This document shows, in pieces, positions 49,061 through 62,959 of a DNA stretch of 64,000 nt. The stretch spans positions 310,001 through 374,000 of the forward strand of contig JARBJD010000019.1 in the NCBI GenBank assembly GCA_033064195.1. Reading direction: 5' to 3'. This DNA is from Blattamonas nauphoetae (lineage: Eukaryota; Preaxostyla; Oxymonadida). A model generated the notes under the pieces. It searched no databases and was not told where the DNA came from. It saw nothing but the letters and a program-made list of their open reading frames with translations. A program made the position numbers and the translations under genes. Position 1 is the stretch's first letter, and every line of letters begins with the position of its first letter.

Positions 49061-49229
49061 AGTCACACCTGAGAATATTCGCTTTATTTTCTTTATTCTG
49101 TCGTTTTACCTCGTATTTTGATTTTCTGTCGATTTTGAGAGCAAGCTCGACCTATCTTCATGACTTGAGATTGATGAAATCGTCTCTTGCTCAGATGTCT
49201 CATCGGCGACATAGTTCCACTCTCACCCG

Positions 49230-49667
49230 ATGAACCCTGACTTCCTTCTGCAGTTTGAGAAGAGGAATCAGATGCTGTCGCGTCTCTTCAGTGAATCAAA
49301 TTCATTATTGGACCAAAACCTTATTTCTATCCATTTGGATTCCGGCAAACACACTTTGTCACATCATCTGAATCTTGTTTGTTTTGCGCCGCTAGGTCGA
49401 TCCCCAACACAACCACTCTTTCTAATCCTCTGCATTCACATCTTCTTCGGAGATGCAAACGCAATCATGCAGAAGAGCACAGAAGCTGTCAAAGCTGATG
49501 TGGCAGTTGGAACTGGTTCTGGGTTGATCAAACACAGTCTGAGGAACTCCCAGTGCCTGCCCCTGTTTCTTGCTTTTTCGTTTCATTCCATCTGTCCGCG
49601 AGGTAATTTGTTCTTGGTCCATTTGTTTTTTTTCAAAGGGTCAGATCGCTCTAAATCCATCGAATAA
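49230..49667 (+). other. Unassigned ORF in a decayed region
   Basis: A 145-codon ORF (MNPDFLLQFEKRNQMLSRLF...) with a helical start and a hydrophobic middle; part is probably intron. No family recognised. Surrounding 49061-50150 holds only short ORFs of mixed frame (for example MANKLLSLLFSDDEMDPGEF at ~49945). Confidence 0.2.
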
Positions 49668-50199
49668 TTGTAACCATGTCTAGTGAATAAACGGAAATCC
49701 AATAAAAAGTGAGAATGGGATGGCATATCTGAATTCGTTCCAGAACGGATTGACAGTAATTTACAGTCATGGACGAAAGTCCTCGGAAGAGGGCGATGGA
49801 TTTTATGAACAAATCATTTCAGTCACTTTTTTCCTAATCACTTCAATCCACTCTAACTTTGCATTTTCTGAAATGAAAACCCAATAGAGTCTGTTGAAGT
49901 GAAAAATTCAAAGAATGACTGATGCGAAATTGAGAGACAAAACGATGGCAAACAAACTTCTGTCTCTCCTCTTCAGCGATGATGAGATGGACCCTGGTGA
50001 GTTCGTTTCGAGACTCGAAAACGGTCTGCTCTCTCTCGTTCTGATCCAAATCAAAAGGCAATGTCAAAAATTTCAGTTTTTTATCTCTCTCTTTCCTTTT
50101 CATGTCAAACTCTCACTTCATCAAACTCTTTCAATCCTTCTGATATTTCGGTTTTTCAATTCATCTCTAGTTTTCCGATAAAAGTGAGACATGCCGAGA

Positions 50200-50640
50200 A
50201 ACTTTTTACGGTGAAACGACCATTTTACAAAAAAATTGGGGGAAAAAATACTGGGTATTTGGGAAAATAGAAAAAAACCATATATTTCTCGACAAAAACT
50301 TCTTAGGAAAAAATCGGTTTCTTTTTTGAGCAACTTTTGTCGAGATCTTTGTGATAACAATGCATTTTGTTTGATTCAAAACGGATGGCAAGTTGTGGAG
50401 AAATGAGGTGAAAAAGGTGAGAAAAATGTGTGTATTCAGAACGTAAAAAGTGTTTTAAGGTTTTCTCGGGATCCTGTGGGAGTATACTTCTAAAATTTCA
50501 TATTTTGCTTAGTTTGACCAAAATGGTCCCTCACAGAAAAAAGGCCGGATTTGTGACATCGGACGGTTTGGTGAGGCCACTATTCTTGTGCCGTCAGAAA
50601 GGTGCCGATATTCATTTCCCCTTTGAAAGACAATAATTTT
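50200..50640. repeat. MITE-like repeat fragments
   Basis: 50345-50405 (GAGATCTTTGTGATAACAATG...AACGGATGGCAAGTTGTGG) resembles the right terminal repeat of the element at 58731-59014, and 50575-50620 (GTGCCGTCAGAAAGGTGCCG) resembles 58577-58600. A full element with two ends is not visible here. Confidence 0.45.
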
Positions 50641-51538
50641 TCGAATATAAAACAAGAATAGTGTGGTGAAGTGAAAATCAAGTTGTTCGAGTGATGTGCC
50701 CTGGGAGACACTTTTGATGGCGGATGTCACAACATGTCTCCACTTCCAAGAAGAGGAGATGTGCCCTATATGGTCCGTTCCTCCACTGAGAACGATCAAA
50801 CTCCTGACAAATGTGGACTATTTGAATGCTGCCAAAATTCTAGTGTCTCGAAATCACTTCAGCATGTCATTGTTCTTGAGATGAATAATGAATCACCTTT
50901 ATCTTCGTCAAGCAGATCGTTTGGAAGAGTTACACGGTGAGCTGAAGAGATATGAAGGAAGTGCAAAACAACTGGTGAAATAAAGTTGGAAAGTGTGTTT
51001 GTAGTACCAGAATTTTGTGAGGTGAAACACGTATTGCACAAATGAGAAACTGAAACTTGTGAAGAAAAATCATGACCAATTAGGGTGTTTGAGAGTGGCA
51101 AGAGTCAATTGTCTTTAAAGACCATGACGATGACTAAGGTATCATCGTCAATGGAAGAAGTGGATGAATCGTAAAAACTTTCTTTGTGTTTCTGCTATTT
51201 TTTTGTGTTTTTCAATTGTTTCTAATTCGTTTTCTTCTTTTTATGTGAGTTTTTATTTTTGTGATTTTAATGTTTCTTGTTTTTTTAGCAGTTATTTCCC
51301 ACGCTCACAAATAGAACAAATGTCTGTTCTTTTTTTGGTTTTTGTAGCCTTTTTTTGGTTTTGTTACAATATGAAGGACATGACATTGTTTGTTTTCACC
51401 TGTTCAACGAGTTTGCGGTGTACATCCTTCTTCGTTGATTCTAGAAGCCGGATTTCAGAATTTTTGTTTGAAGTTGTGACACTATTGGTTGAAGGTGTAT
51501 TCGGAATTGAAGCGAATGATGATAATAGTGAAGTGAAT

Positions 51539-51840
51539 TTATCTAATGTGAGAAAGAATGAAAGAAAAGGAGAGCAAACTGTTATAGTGAGCTTTGACTT
51601 TCCATTTAACCTCCTGCAGGTCTCTCCGGCTGGTGAGAGCTCGGATGAGAGGAGCCGCTGGGTCATCAGGCCAAAGTTTAGTTACCAGGTCAGCAATCTC
51701 TTTGCCGTATGTACTGATGGTTGAGTCGGGTTGACGGTTGTAGTCTTTTGTCATTTATGTGTGTTGAGTTTCGAAACGATAGACTCGTGGTGCGACAGGT
51801 CCAGTGGCAGATCCTCCCACTAAAATGATCAAAACGATAA
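51539..51840 (-). mobile_element. Possible LTR-retroelement gag-like fossil fragment
   Basis: The minus strand encodes a short helical segment (EIADLVTKLWPDDPAAPLIR, DLQEVKWKVKAH) preceded by GGSATGPVAPRVYRFETQ, a layout reminiscent of gag-type proteins of Gypsy-like elements. No protease, reverse transcriptase or LTR pair was recognised nearby, so it is at most an old fragment. Family and age cannot be fixed. Confidence 0.25.
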
Positions 51841-52099
51841 AATCACCAAATTGGTGTTATTCTGCTTTAAAATAGTTATTATCACGGTTTCAACTTAACC
51901 ATTGATCGCGTTTTCGTTCATAGATGGACAATCTCGATTGTCGGCAAAACTTCAATTTCTCCGAGATCCGACCCATAATTTTAAATGTCAAGTCAGTGAC
52001 AGTCAGTCGATTTTCACGATTTTAGTGTTTTCTGGTCAGGTCAGCCATGTATAGCTTCCTCTAGCCGTTCGGTTTCCGACTTGCCTTTATTTACACGAT

Positions 52100-53290
<1,191 letters not shown>

Positions 53291-53841
53291 GCTCGCTCAT
53301 ACGTTCGCCATTGTCGACCAGAATACATCCACTTACAACCTGCAGACGCCGAAATTGAACGAGAGGAAGGCGCAGAAGTCGTGGCAGGAGAGAGCGGGAT
53401 GGACTGAACGATCTGATCGTGGATAGAACCGCTCTCAACCTGAACGGGACGGCGACTGACATGGTGCAGACCATCCAACCGAAAAGCAGAGGGATGGTGT
53501 TGCAGGTCGTCCTTCCCAACACTCGCTCCGAGATGGCAGCAACAAGTCACGTTTGCGAAGATAAAGCCCAAGAATGAAAAGAAAGGGATGAAGACCATTG
53601 GGAAGAAGCACAGCACTCCTTCGTCCACACATCCTTCAGCTCGCCACACGCACTCCGTCGGGCGTTTCAGTGTCTCCCTCGCGTTCGAATCCACAGGCAT
53701 CGCTGTCACACCCGTTGTCGCTCACCGCTTCCGATAACTCCTCCAAAACCCGTTCATTTGAATTGTTTGTCTTCATCAAAGCTCTTTTATTCAAAACAAG
53801 TCAAAGATAGACAACAAGATGGTGAAAAGTGAAGATCCGTG

Positions 53842-55228
53842 ACAGTCCGTCAGACTGTTTTGTAATTTGTAACATGTCATGTCAACCTGGAAATCGTATC
53901 TTCATCTTTTTTCTCAATAATGAAAAAAGTTTCACACCTTAACCTGTCGTGTATACTATACTGGTATGCACTGCCGACTGAGGCGTTCATCGTTCCTCCA
54001 AACCAATTATTCGCTTCTGTAGAACAAATTCTTCATCTTTCAGAGTCGTCGAATTCTGGCGGTACGAAGAAGCATGTCGAACTAGAAGAAACAAAAAACA
54101 TAGAACAATACCACAACAGCTTGTTGGAGACATAGCGGGATTTGCACCTTCACAGGTCTCTCAAATTGGTTGATTGAAAAATGGTGATCCAGTCGACGGG
54201 AAAAAAGTATCACATTTTCGTTGATGAGGACTTAGTTGATCATGATAAGGAGAGAAGACGTTTTGAGAGGCATATCGTGTATTCCAATGCTAATATTTGA
54301 CTTGTAGACTGAAAAAAATGAATCAAATGAAGGTCAACAGAACCTTCTCGCTCGACTGTATTCAGAGGAATTTGAATGAAACTGACTTTCATTTCATTTA
54401 TTCGATGGTCTAATCTGTAATTTCCTTGAATCGTTTCTGAGGTCAGTCCGTCACTTTCAATTGTTAACTTTTCTGCTCACGATTGTGACTTCGAGATCAG
54501 AGATGAAGTCGACATATCGACACTACAGAGATTGAGATAGTTGATACATATCAGTAGCATGACAACAAGAGGAAATAATTCAATAGAGGCAAAGATGATT
54601 TGATGACAGTTTTAAGTGACGGACTGACCTCAGAAACGATTCAAGGAAATTACAGATTAGACCATCGAATAAATGAAATGAAAGTCAGTTTCATTCAAAT
54701 TCCTCTGAATACAGTCGAGCGAGAAGGTTCTGTTGACCTTCATTTGATTCATTTTTTTCAGTCTACAAGTCAAATATTAGCATTGGAATACACGATATGC
54801 CTCTCAAAACGTCTTCTCTCCTTATCATGATCAACTAAGTCCTCATCAACGAAAATGTGATACTTTTTTCCCGTCGACTGGATCACCATTTTTCAATCAA
54901 CCAATTTGAGAGACCTGTGAAGGTGCAAATCCCGCTATGTCTCCAACAAGCTGTTGTGGTATTGTTCTATGTTTTTTGTTTCTTCTAGTTCGACATGCTT
55001 CTTCGTACCGCCAGAATTCGACGACTCTGAAAGATGAAGAATTTGTTCTACAGAAGCGAATAATTGGTTTGGAGGAACGATGAACGCCTCAGTCGGCAGT
55101 GCATACCAGTATAATATACACGACAGGTTAAGGTGTGAAACTTTTTTCATTATTGAGAAAAAAGATGAAGATACGATTTCCAGGTTGACATGACATGTTA
55201 CAAATTACAAAACAGTCTGACGGACTGT
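53842..55228. repeat. Large near-perfect palindrome: 615-bp arms, 157-bp spacer
   Basis: 53842-54456 is the reverse complement of 54614-55228, with one mismatch noticed (within GTATACTATAC). The arms encode the same 71-codon ORF on opposite strands (53920-54135 plus; 54935-55150 minus), beginning MKKVSHLNLSCILYWYALPT. The word CAGTCCGTCA occurs, in the same orientation, at the outer end and the inner end of each arm. The spacer 54457-54613 is unique. Outside the arms the sequences differ. Confidence 0.95.
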
Positions 55229-55656
55229 ACCCACAACTGTTTTCTACAGAAGAACCTGAAAAAAGAGCTGAAGATTTGAGCAAAAAAGTTAGATTGAGGT
55301 GAAAATAATGAAATGATTGCGTCAACGAACAAAATAAATGAATTTAATGGTACTTGACTCGGATTTTTAGTTGTTTTGGAATCCACATCGGAGAAATGGT
55401 AACTCCGGATTCTGTGTTGTGTAATTTCTCCGGTCTGTGACCGTCAGTGCTTTTCGGCAAAAAACTGACCGGTCAGTGCCGGTCAGCTATACCTAAACAT
55501 GACAACGATAGTGAGAGAAATTCGGCAATCACAGAAAATCGATTTCTCAAGGAACAACTCAAACAATTACATTCCTTTTTATTTCGCTATGCTTATATTT
55601 TCTCATTCTCATTTTCTGATTGACTCACCATCACGGACAAAATTTGTTGGAAATTG

Positions 55657-56248
55657 ATAGTAGTGTCAATAAAGCACGCCATGTCAATAATTCACGATCT
55701 GTTAAGGATAAATCACAATTGGTCCAACTAAGAAAAAAATAAAATTTTCGATTTATTTGACGACAAAAATTAGAGAGTGCCTCATATCGCCCTATAGGAA
55801 AATACACACATTTTTTGAAACTTTTTGGGGTTATTTCTCCACGACCAGACATCCGTTTTGGACCGAAGAAAAAGCGTTTTTATCGCATATATATCGATCA
55901 AAGACACTAAAAAAAGAAAAAAATTTCCCATGAAATTTTTCTGGGTGAAAAATAGCGTTTTCTCACATCGTCCCAGATACCCACATTTTTTTAGCAATTT
56001 TTTTTCAAAAAATTCATTTCACCAAATAAACTGTTCTACAAAAAAAATTCATGAAAATCGGTTCACAGGTTGTGAAGATATTGCCGAAACACTTTTTTTT
56101 GTTGGGCAAAACGGGGTAATTTGAGGTTTTCTCCGAATTGCGCCTGGATATAAATCTAAAATTTTATTTTTTTCTTAGTTAGACCAATTGTGATTTATCC
56201 GTAACAGATCGTGATGTATTGATTTTCGTGCTTTATTGACGCTACTAT
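55657..56248. mobile_element. Foldback/MITE-like element with ~94-bp terminal inverted repeats
   Basis: 55657-55750 (ATAGTAGTGTCAATAAAGCA... ending in a run of A and T) matches the reverse complement of 56155-56248 with a few mismatches. The ~400-bp interior has no ORF of note but contains CTCCACGACCAGACATCCGT, similar to the ends of the element at 58731-59014. Confidence 0.75.
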
Positions 56249-56795
56249 GAGAAGAAATTGAATCTGCTAAAGTGGCAAACTTGATGAAGGTTCGATCCGA
56301 TTCTGGAGGCCAGGGTGAGTTCTGTGATGTGCGAGTGGTGTATTGGTGCGAACCACAAAATGTGGTGTTTTTCACAGATTTGATTCTTGACATTCTTTAC
56401 ATTACGAAACACAAATTCTCTCGTTTTTTCGTTCAATCAATCTATTTTACTCTATCCAAGACTTTGGGGGAAAAGTCTGAAAATGCGTATCCACCAGACA
56501 TCATAGATCGAACCCACAATCCATCTCAAAAATGATCAAACACGAAAGACACTTTCATTTTCTTTTTCATCCTCTTCTCAGTGACTGAACCTGTGTATTG
56601 TTCTCTTCAGTTGATTCACTTCAGAGATGATCACTTCCTACAGCTGTGAACCATGACACTCGACTTTAATCGCCCTTGGAAGTGAATAGACTACCATCCT
56701 CGCCTCACACCTTCTCTTTGGTTGTTACAGTATGATTTTTTCCTTTTTACATTCTCAAACTTCTCTCATCTCCCCCTAAAGTATCTTTTTCTTCC

Positions 56796-57389
56796 ATGAA
56801 GATCTCCGACTCTCCCTCGTTGGAATTGGACGATGAAATCAGAAAAAAAGAGTGGAACGGCAGATGCACTCTCCCGCCTTCATCCCCTCACAGAACAACA
56901 AACAACATTAAACTTTTTAATTGCTGTTCGTGGACCGGGAATGTGTTCACAGTTGGATTTGCACTGATAAATGATGAGAAAGATGCGGACTATCAATGGG
57001 CACTGAACACACTCGATCGACACGTCAATTTGACAAACACATCGACAGTTCTGGTCGACCGGTGTCTGGTGATGCTGATCACTCTATACCTGGCACATTA
57101 TGAAATCAGTTGAAGCTCAATCTCTCCCATTTTTTCACTGACTCAACACAGAGTCGTGAATTAAGCATAACATTCCGACTTTCTAGTGGCATTCCTTGAC
57201 AAAGAATGGCTGCCGTACACAAAATATTTCAGTAGGTATTCAAAAAATCCATTCCTGAACTGTGGGGAGAGTTCAACAAGTCCCATCGAAGATCTCCACG
57301 CTCAACTAAAAAAATGTCATCTCGTCACCTCCAGACTTCCAGGACCTGAAATCTTCCAGTTGATCGTTCACTACATTGATCAACAATAG
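56796..57389 (+). mobile_element. MULE transposase fragment
   Basis: Two neighbouring frames carry pieces of a Mutator-like transposase: NVFTVGFALINDEKDADYQW followed by ALNTLDRHV and TVLVDRCLVMLI (the DDE-core region around the second Asp) and, after a break, WLPYTKYFSRYSKNPFLNCG with SSTSPIEDLHAQLKK (the C-terminal region after the catalytic core). The first catalytic Asp, the CHH segment and the zinc finger are not seen. The frame change near 57110-57180 shows it is broken. Confidence 0.6.
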
Positions 57390-57463
57390 ACCCTTGTACG
57401 GAAACAAATCGATGATTAGAAACTCTCGATCCCAGCATCCCTCGCCCACACAATCGTCTGTGA

Positions 57464-58345
57464 TCACATCATCATGACAACACAGGACATTTCATGTGAA
57501 CGTGAATTAAAGCCATTCACCACAGAACTCTTCACCATGAGTGGAGAATTTCCAACTCGTCGGAGTTTATCGAGATCTTTCCAGACAGTTGGGTTCAAAC
57601 TCTGGAGTCTAAAGTCATCGGCAATCTTCACGAATCCATTTAGTCGGAAAAAACACACACAGTACTTAATTTTCAGTCCAGCCGCTTCATGTGTTCCATG
57701 TCCGTCACAATATTGTTTCTCAGTTTTGGAGAGGACGTACGTTTGGGAAGTGTTGTGGAACACGTCGCCCAGAATACTGAATTTAGGGTGAACTGTTCGC
57801 TGGTCATCAACCACACGAGATTCACTCGTTGGTAATACACGTCGTTCGAAAGTGCCGGACATTCCAAATAGTCTTCTTCGATTGAACATCGATTCATTGA
57901 AATGATAACGGTTGATTTCTGTCTGCAAGAGAGTAATTTAGACTTGAGTGGGTCGAGTGGAAAGACAGGATAAAACAACGGTGAGTCATAGTTGCTATGT
58001 CTGAAAAAGTTGAAGAAAATGAAAGATAAATGACTAGCGAGGCTGATTTTGTTAAATATTTCGATGAAAAGGTGAAGATTTTCGTTCCATGGGCGGGGAA
58101 CACTGCAAAAGGTCTCCATTTCGGTGAGATCGAGCCAGTTGCGACAGCGTTTGTCGGTCTACCAAACTTGTTTGGGCTGTCGGCCTGAAAGCCAATTCAC
58201 TATTGATGCAGTGATAGCATTCATCTGTCCGACTTCGAGGTTGGTGCAGTTTTGCTGTCATTTCATAGAATTTTGTCCTTTCCATTTCCATGTAGTCTCC
58301 CAGAATGTTTCTGACGTCCTCCTCCAGATTTGAGAGAGGATACAT
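57464..58345 (-). other. Unclassified ORF cluster, probably mobile-element debris
   Basis: Three overlapping minus-strand ORFs (57464-57928, 57673-58119, 58052-58345). The most protein-like parts are LEEDVRNILGDYMEMERTKF with ECYHCINSELAF (58150-58345) and VVDDQRTVHPKFSILGDVFH (57700-57830). I cannot place them in a family. Position between transposon remnants suggests part of a decayed element. Confidence 0.25.
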
Positions 58346-58730
58346 AATTAAGCGATGATGGGTTCACAGATTGAAATCACCTTTCAGTGTTACATCCATG
58401 AAATCATCCAGATCTGTGTTTGAATACTCCCCGCTTCGAATCTTATTGAGAAATGCCTTCCCTTCTTCACTCTTTTCGGAATAGTGTCATGTTGCGTAGC
58501 ACTTCAGTGGACAGTGTTGTATTACTCGTTTCTCCGTGTTTGAACGATCGTGCTCCAGAACACTTCGGTGGAAGGAATGATAGTGTCGTTAGAAAGGTGC
58601 CGAAATTCAATAACCCGCCATTAATCGAGATTTTTTCTAGGAAATGTTGTTTTGGTGATAAAATAATTCTGACAAAACTTTAGAGCTATTTGCACACATG
58701 GTTTTTCAACTTTTCGACGTCATATCTCCA

Positions 58731-59014
58731 CAACCAGCCATCCGTATTGACCCAAATAAAGTGCGTTATTTTCGTAAAGATCTCGACAAAACGGGCTCAA
58801 AAAAGAAAGACTTTGTTCTAAGAACATTTTGTCGAGAAAATACGGGTTTTTTGGAATGTCCCCAAATCTCCAGCATTTTTTTCAACATTTTTCCAAAATG
58901 TTCGGATCCTCAAAAAATGTTTCTGGGAAAAATTTCATCAAAATTGGTTCACGGGTTGTTGAGATCTTTACGAGAATAACGCACTTTATTTGAGTCAATA
59001 CGGATGGCTGGTTG
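58731..59014. mobile_element. MITE with 54-bp terminal inverted repeats
   Basis: 58731-58784 (CAACCAGCCATCCGTATTGA...GATCTC) is the reverse complement of 58961-59014 with about one mismatch. Length 284 bp, no coding capacity. Related ends occur at 50345-50405 and inside 55657-56248. Confidence 0.85.
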
Positions 59015-59073
59015 CTCTATATCATGAAGAATTGGTTCTTCCTTCTCTGGAACAGGGGTAGATATTATAGACC

Positions 59074-59411
59074 CTCAAAAAACCCTTATTTAAACATAAA
59101 CCCGTTTTTATTCAAAAAAAGACTTATCATTTCACAATATCTGAATTATCTCTCAAAATTCGTCTTTATATTCACAAACAACATCATCGAGCAACTTTTC
59201 ATCAATCAAGAAGTGGGGGAAAGTTAGCATTGTTCCCCATTCTTCATCAACTGGGTCTTTGTTTAGAGTGATTTATGATTATTTTCTCTCTCAAGGAACA
59301 ATTGAAAACACGTTTTCAAGAGGTTGGAAAACCAAGTTTTAGCACTATAGTTATAAATCTGCATTTAATCGAATATAAACGGGTTTTTATATTAAAACCG
59401 GGTTTTTTGAG
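59074..59411. repeat. Imperfect foldback repeat
   Basis: CTCAAAAAACCC at 59074 is mirrored by GGGTTTTTTGAG ending at 59411, and adjoining AAACCCGTTT and AAACGGGTTT blocks (59098-59110; 59377-59388) extend an imperfect inverted repeat of ~45 bp. No ORF inside. Confidence 0.5.
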
Positions 59412-61172
59412 GTACTATTATTGAATGGTGGAGAATCCATTCTCTTGCCATCCCTAAAAAGTCAGTTGGGTTACCAAATTCTTGTCCGTTCAATTTCACT
59501 CTAAGTTCCGGTGCCAACTGCTTTAGAGAGAGTCTATTCCGTTGAACTGGGGTGGTGAGATTTGATCCAAAAAACGTCCACTCGTTTTTGACCGACTCAC
59601 ATTTGATACGCACATCCACCGACTTGAAGAACGGCCCGAGTTGTCGATGCCTCAATTCCGGAGCGATTCGTTTTAAGAACAGAGTCGGGGACTTCTTGAA
59701 CCAGCTCGGCGACTTCCATCTGGTATCGTGCCCATTTCTCGAGTAATTGCAGGTAGAAGCGCTGAAAGAATGATGTTGGAAGAAGTTCTCGGAATGGGAG
59801 AAGACGGGCGATTTGAATTTCAACTGTCTGGCTTGTGATGATGCCGAAACAAGGCAAGCGAAAATGTCCTTGAGTCCATTTTGTTTTTTTCGATCCTGTC
59901 CAAAGATGTAAACGCTTCACCATTTCTCTCAGCAAATGAAACAGTAATTTGTGAGTGCTTCAATGAATCTTCTGCGCGAGCGGCAGCAAAAAGTGTGGAC
60001 ACTGCATTTTTCACTTTTTATTTTTCTTGAACCTTGAGGTGATGTTTTCACTTTGTAGCGAGGTGATGTACACAGTAGTGGTGGTCGAAGGTTGGAAATG
60101 AAGTTGCAATCGCAGGAACAAGTGCAGAGCCACGATCACTGATGATCACCCTTGGCTGGTTCAGGGATTGAAGGTGTTCTTTTGAATACTCAAAAAAAGT
60201 TTGCCAGTTTTTTTGTGTTTCTGAATAAAAATTCCCATACTGACGATGTGAACATGGCTGAGGGCATCCACACATGTCATCAAAAACAGATACTGTTGAA
60301 ACTCCCACTTAAAGAATGTTGCATCGACACATATCATTGGAAGACAATTTTCGAGAATTGTGTTTCCATGAGGAACAACAAAAGTACACATTTTGAAGAG
60401 AATCGATGGTAAGCGACTCCATTCCTCTTCCATTGGAATAGATCGATGAGCTTCGACATCTTTTCTGATCAAGCGTGATGCTTCAAGAGAAATTTCTGAT
60501 CCAAAAGTTGAAAAAAATATGCTCTTTCGTCGATTGTCGAGAACAGAAACTGGTGCTTGGAGGGTTCTTGAGGAGGGTGTTGGTGATTATTGCAGCAGGA
60601 AGCTGAGGACTTTTGCCACATGGTGTATTTTTATGTTGATCCTGACAATTTTCGATCTTCCAACGCTGTTCCTGATCTTTCTTCAGAAAGACACGAAAAG
60701 AACAGTCCGATGTCTGACATGAAACTACGAATGTATCTGGTTTTGGTGTACCCAAACTAGTTTTCTGATTTGTTCGAACACGCTTTTGTGGTTTCATGAA
60801 AAACTTGACCAATATCATCTTGATCTGTTCCTCGCTCAGCGGTAGTCTGAAATTGAGGTATATTCTCATCAACATTTGTTGGTGTTCAGCTGAAAGTCTG
60901 CTTCGGTTTGGAGTTTTTGTGAGTTTCATAATGTTGAAACTAGACCCAACTGGTACGGTAGTCACAGCAACAATTGAATCAATTTCGAGTATTTGTGTTG
61001 AAATCGGGCATTGGATGTCGGATTCAGGGTCCATTAACAGATCCAAAAAGGCAACAGAATTTTCAGGGATGACGAGCTTTTTTTGGAGGAGTTTCCTGTG
61101 AATCGTCACACTTTCTGTCTCCATATCCGTTCTGTTGATTCCATGATGTGTATGCAAACATTTTTGTGCCAA
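59392..61172 (-). mobile_element. MULE transposase remnant (FAR1/Mutator type)
   Basis: In order on the minus strand: an N-terminal part with a Cys-containing, FAR1-like region (TFVVSCQTSDCSFRVFLKKD, ~60650-60720); the catalytic core ICVDATFFKWEFQQYLFLMT followed by CVDALSHVHIVSMGIF (60250-60330), KNWQTFFEYSKEHLQSLN (~60185), VIISDRGSALVPAIATSFP (60100-60150) and HHYCVHHLATK (~60060); then a helical C-terminal part in other frames down to 59392 (WARYQMEVAELVQEVPDS). First and second catalytic Asp and the CHH motif are visible. At least two frame changes separate the pieces, so it is inactive. Confidence 0.7.
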
Positions 61173-61178
61173 GATCGT

Positions 61179-62533
61179 TCAATTCTCGAGACAAAATGAG
61201 ATTTTCTTTGGATTGAGAAGATGCAACGAATTCAGGCCTTGAAACGCTGGCCATTCTGTTGGAATTGAAATTGACAGTCTAATGTGTGATTTCAGCACGC
61301 TTATCAATTCACGTGCGCGAACGATCACTTCTGCCTTTGTTTCAACTTGTTCTCCGTCGGTCAAGGTTGACGATTGCAGATTGATGGAACGTTTTTGAAC
61401 CGGTGAAAGAATGGAATGGAGAAATCGTAATTTGACGTAGAAGAAGGCTGAAGGGAAGTCTCGAAAGGGGGTATTTTCTACTAAATTCTGTCTGATGTTG
61501 TACAATGAAATCACGAAGTGGAAGATTGAAAGAAAAGCAACAATCGATGAGATTGAAACGAGAGAGCCACCTAGTCGCGTTTGGGAGGGGTATTGTCTTT
61601 GGGAGGAGTTTCCTGACAGATACCGCGTGATCAAATTCGATTTGTCTTGAACCTGCTCCCAGAATATAAGTTGTAATGGAATTACAGACTTCACATATGG
61701 ATGGAAAGTCGTAAATTCGTTTGTCTTCAAAGCTATGTGCAATGCCGAGTTGGAAACAATGAGCCCCGCAGTGAAACCAAACAATTTTGGGGTTCTCTGT
61801 CTGGACGTAGTATCTGAGGCCAACTTTCGAACTGACCATTGCCGCGTCACCATCTGTACAAAGAGATACACAGTTTTGTTTGGTTGTACTGGTTCAGAAA
61901 TTTGATAAAAACTGAGAATTGTTTAATTCGTGCAATATCTTGAGATGTGTCGACCAGAGTTGAACATTTTGGAGTTGGAAAAATGGTTAAATAGGCTGAT
62001 TCGTTCGAAAATGCATCCAATAGTTGAGCGAATTCCCAAAAACTGTATGATGACGTAAGATCAGGAAAAGTGTCGCTGACGAGTCCACAGATTTGTTCGA
62101 CCGTCTCGACACGGGATTGAAAGAGATGGACGGGCAGAACATGTGCAAGAATAAAATGGGTGATCACGATTCGGATTCAAACGGGCACTTGATAATGGCT
62201 GAATCATTCGAGTTCTCTGAGACACAAAGGTGAATAATTCAAGGTTGCCAGCTTCGGTCGCTGGTGTCGAGCTGATTGGAGGTGCCGAGAGAGATGAGAT
62301 GGTTTGGTAACATTTGCCGGTTTGTTGATATATGAAACAGAGTTTTGGACTGATTGGCCCCAATGTTGTTCACAGGTCATGCAGAAAACTCCAGTCCCAT
62401 TGTCAAGCCAGAAAATCACCTCACTGGTCTCGGGGTCGCAGAAACTTTTTCGTGAAAGATGATCACGAAGGTGTTCGCGAGTGACAGAATGGGTTGATAG
62501 AGATGGAGGAGAATCTTCGGAATGGTTCGACAT
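61179..62533 (-). mobile_element. hAT transposase remnant with BED/TTF-type zinc finger
   Basis: The minus strand begins MSNHSEDSPPSLSTHSV, then a zinc finger (VFCMTCEQHW...HLSRHLQSARHQ). A DUF4371-like stretch (DTSQDIARIKQFSVFIKFLN, ~61930) is followed by the RNase-H-type core: SSKVGLRYYVQTENPKIVWF then HCGAHCFQLGIAHSFEDKR (~61750), IEFDHAVSVRKLLP and LPNATRWLSRF (~61560-61640). The HCxxHxxxL and TRWxSR motifs are hallmarks of hAT elements of the ZBED5/SCAND3 kind. Pieces lie in at least three frames, so the gene is broken. The C-terminal dimerisation domain is not recognised. Confidence 0.7.
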
Positions 62534-62616
62534 CTGAATATCGAATCGGAAGAATGTATAACCAGTTCGAAGACTCAAAAATGAAAAAATGGAGCAAAAA
62601 CGATCAGCGCGGCATC

Positions 62617-62860
62617 TACTCAAAAACACATTTTCAACCTTCTCCGTGATTTATTTGTCATTTCTCCGGATTCTCTTGAGGTATTTTTCTTGTTTTCAAA
62701 AAACATGCATCCAAAGCGTCAAAGTGACGAAAAATGAGACTCCATCGCCTCCACCCACAGGGGTTTTGGAACCGGAGGCAATTATGGGTACAATACCTCA
62801 TGAGAATCCGGAGAAATGACATATAAATCACGGAGAAGGTTGAAAATGTGTTTTTGAGTA
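62617..62860. mobile_element. MITE with 69-bp terminal inverted repeats
   Basis: 62617-62685 (TACTCAAAAACACATTTTCA...GAGGTATT) is the reverse complement of 62792-62860 with a few mismatches. The 106-bp middle is unique. It abuts the start of the hAT remnant, but its ends are not seen at the other end of that remnant. Confidence 0.85.
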
Positions 62861-62959
62861 AATGGCAGCTTTTTTTTATGATATGTCCACATGGAACCGT
62901 GGCACTCCTGAGGACACCTGAGACTGTGAATTTAGGAAAAAGAGTGATTAATCTTGATT

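Noticed and set aside
53842-55228. CRISPR array or tRNA cluster explanation for the palindrome
   Set aside because: There is only one pair of long inverted arms, no spaced short repeats and no cloverleaf.
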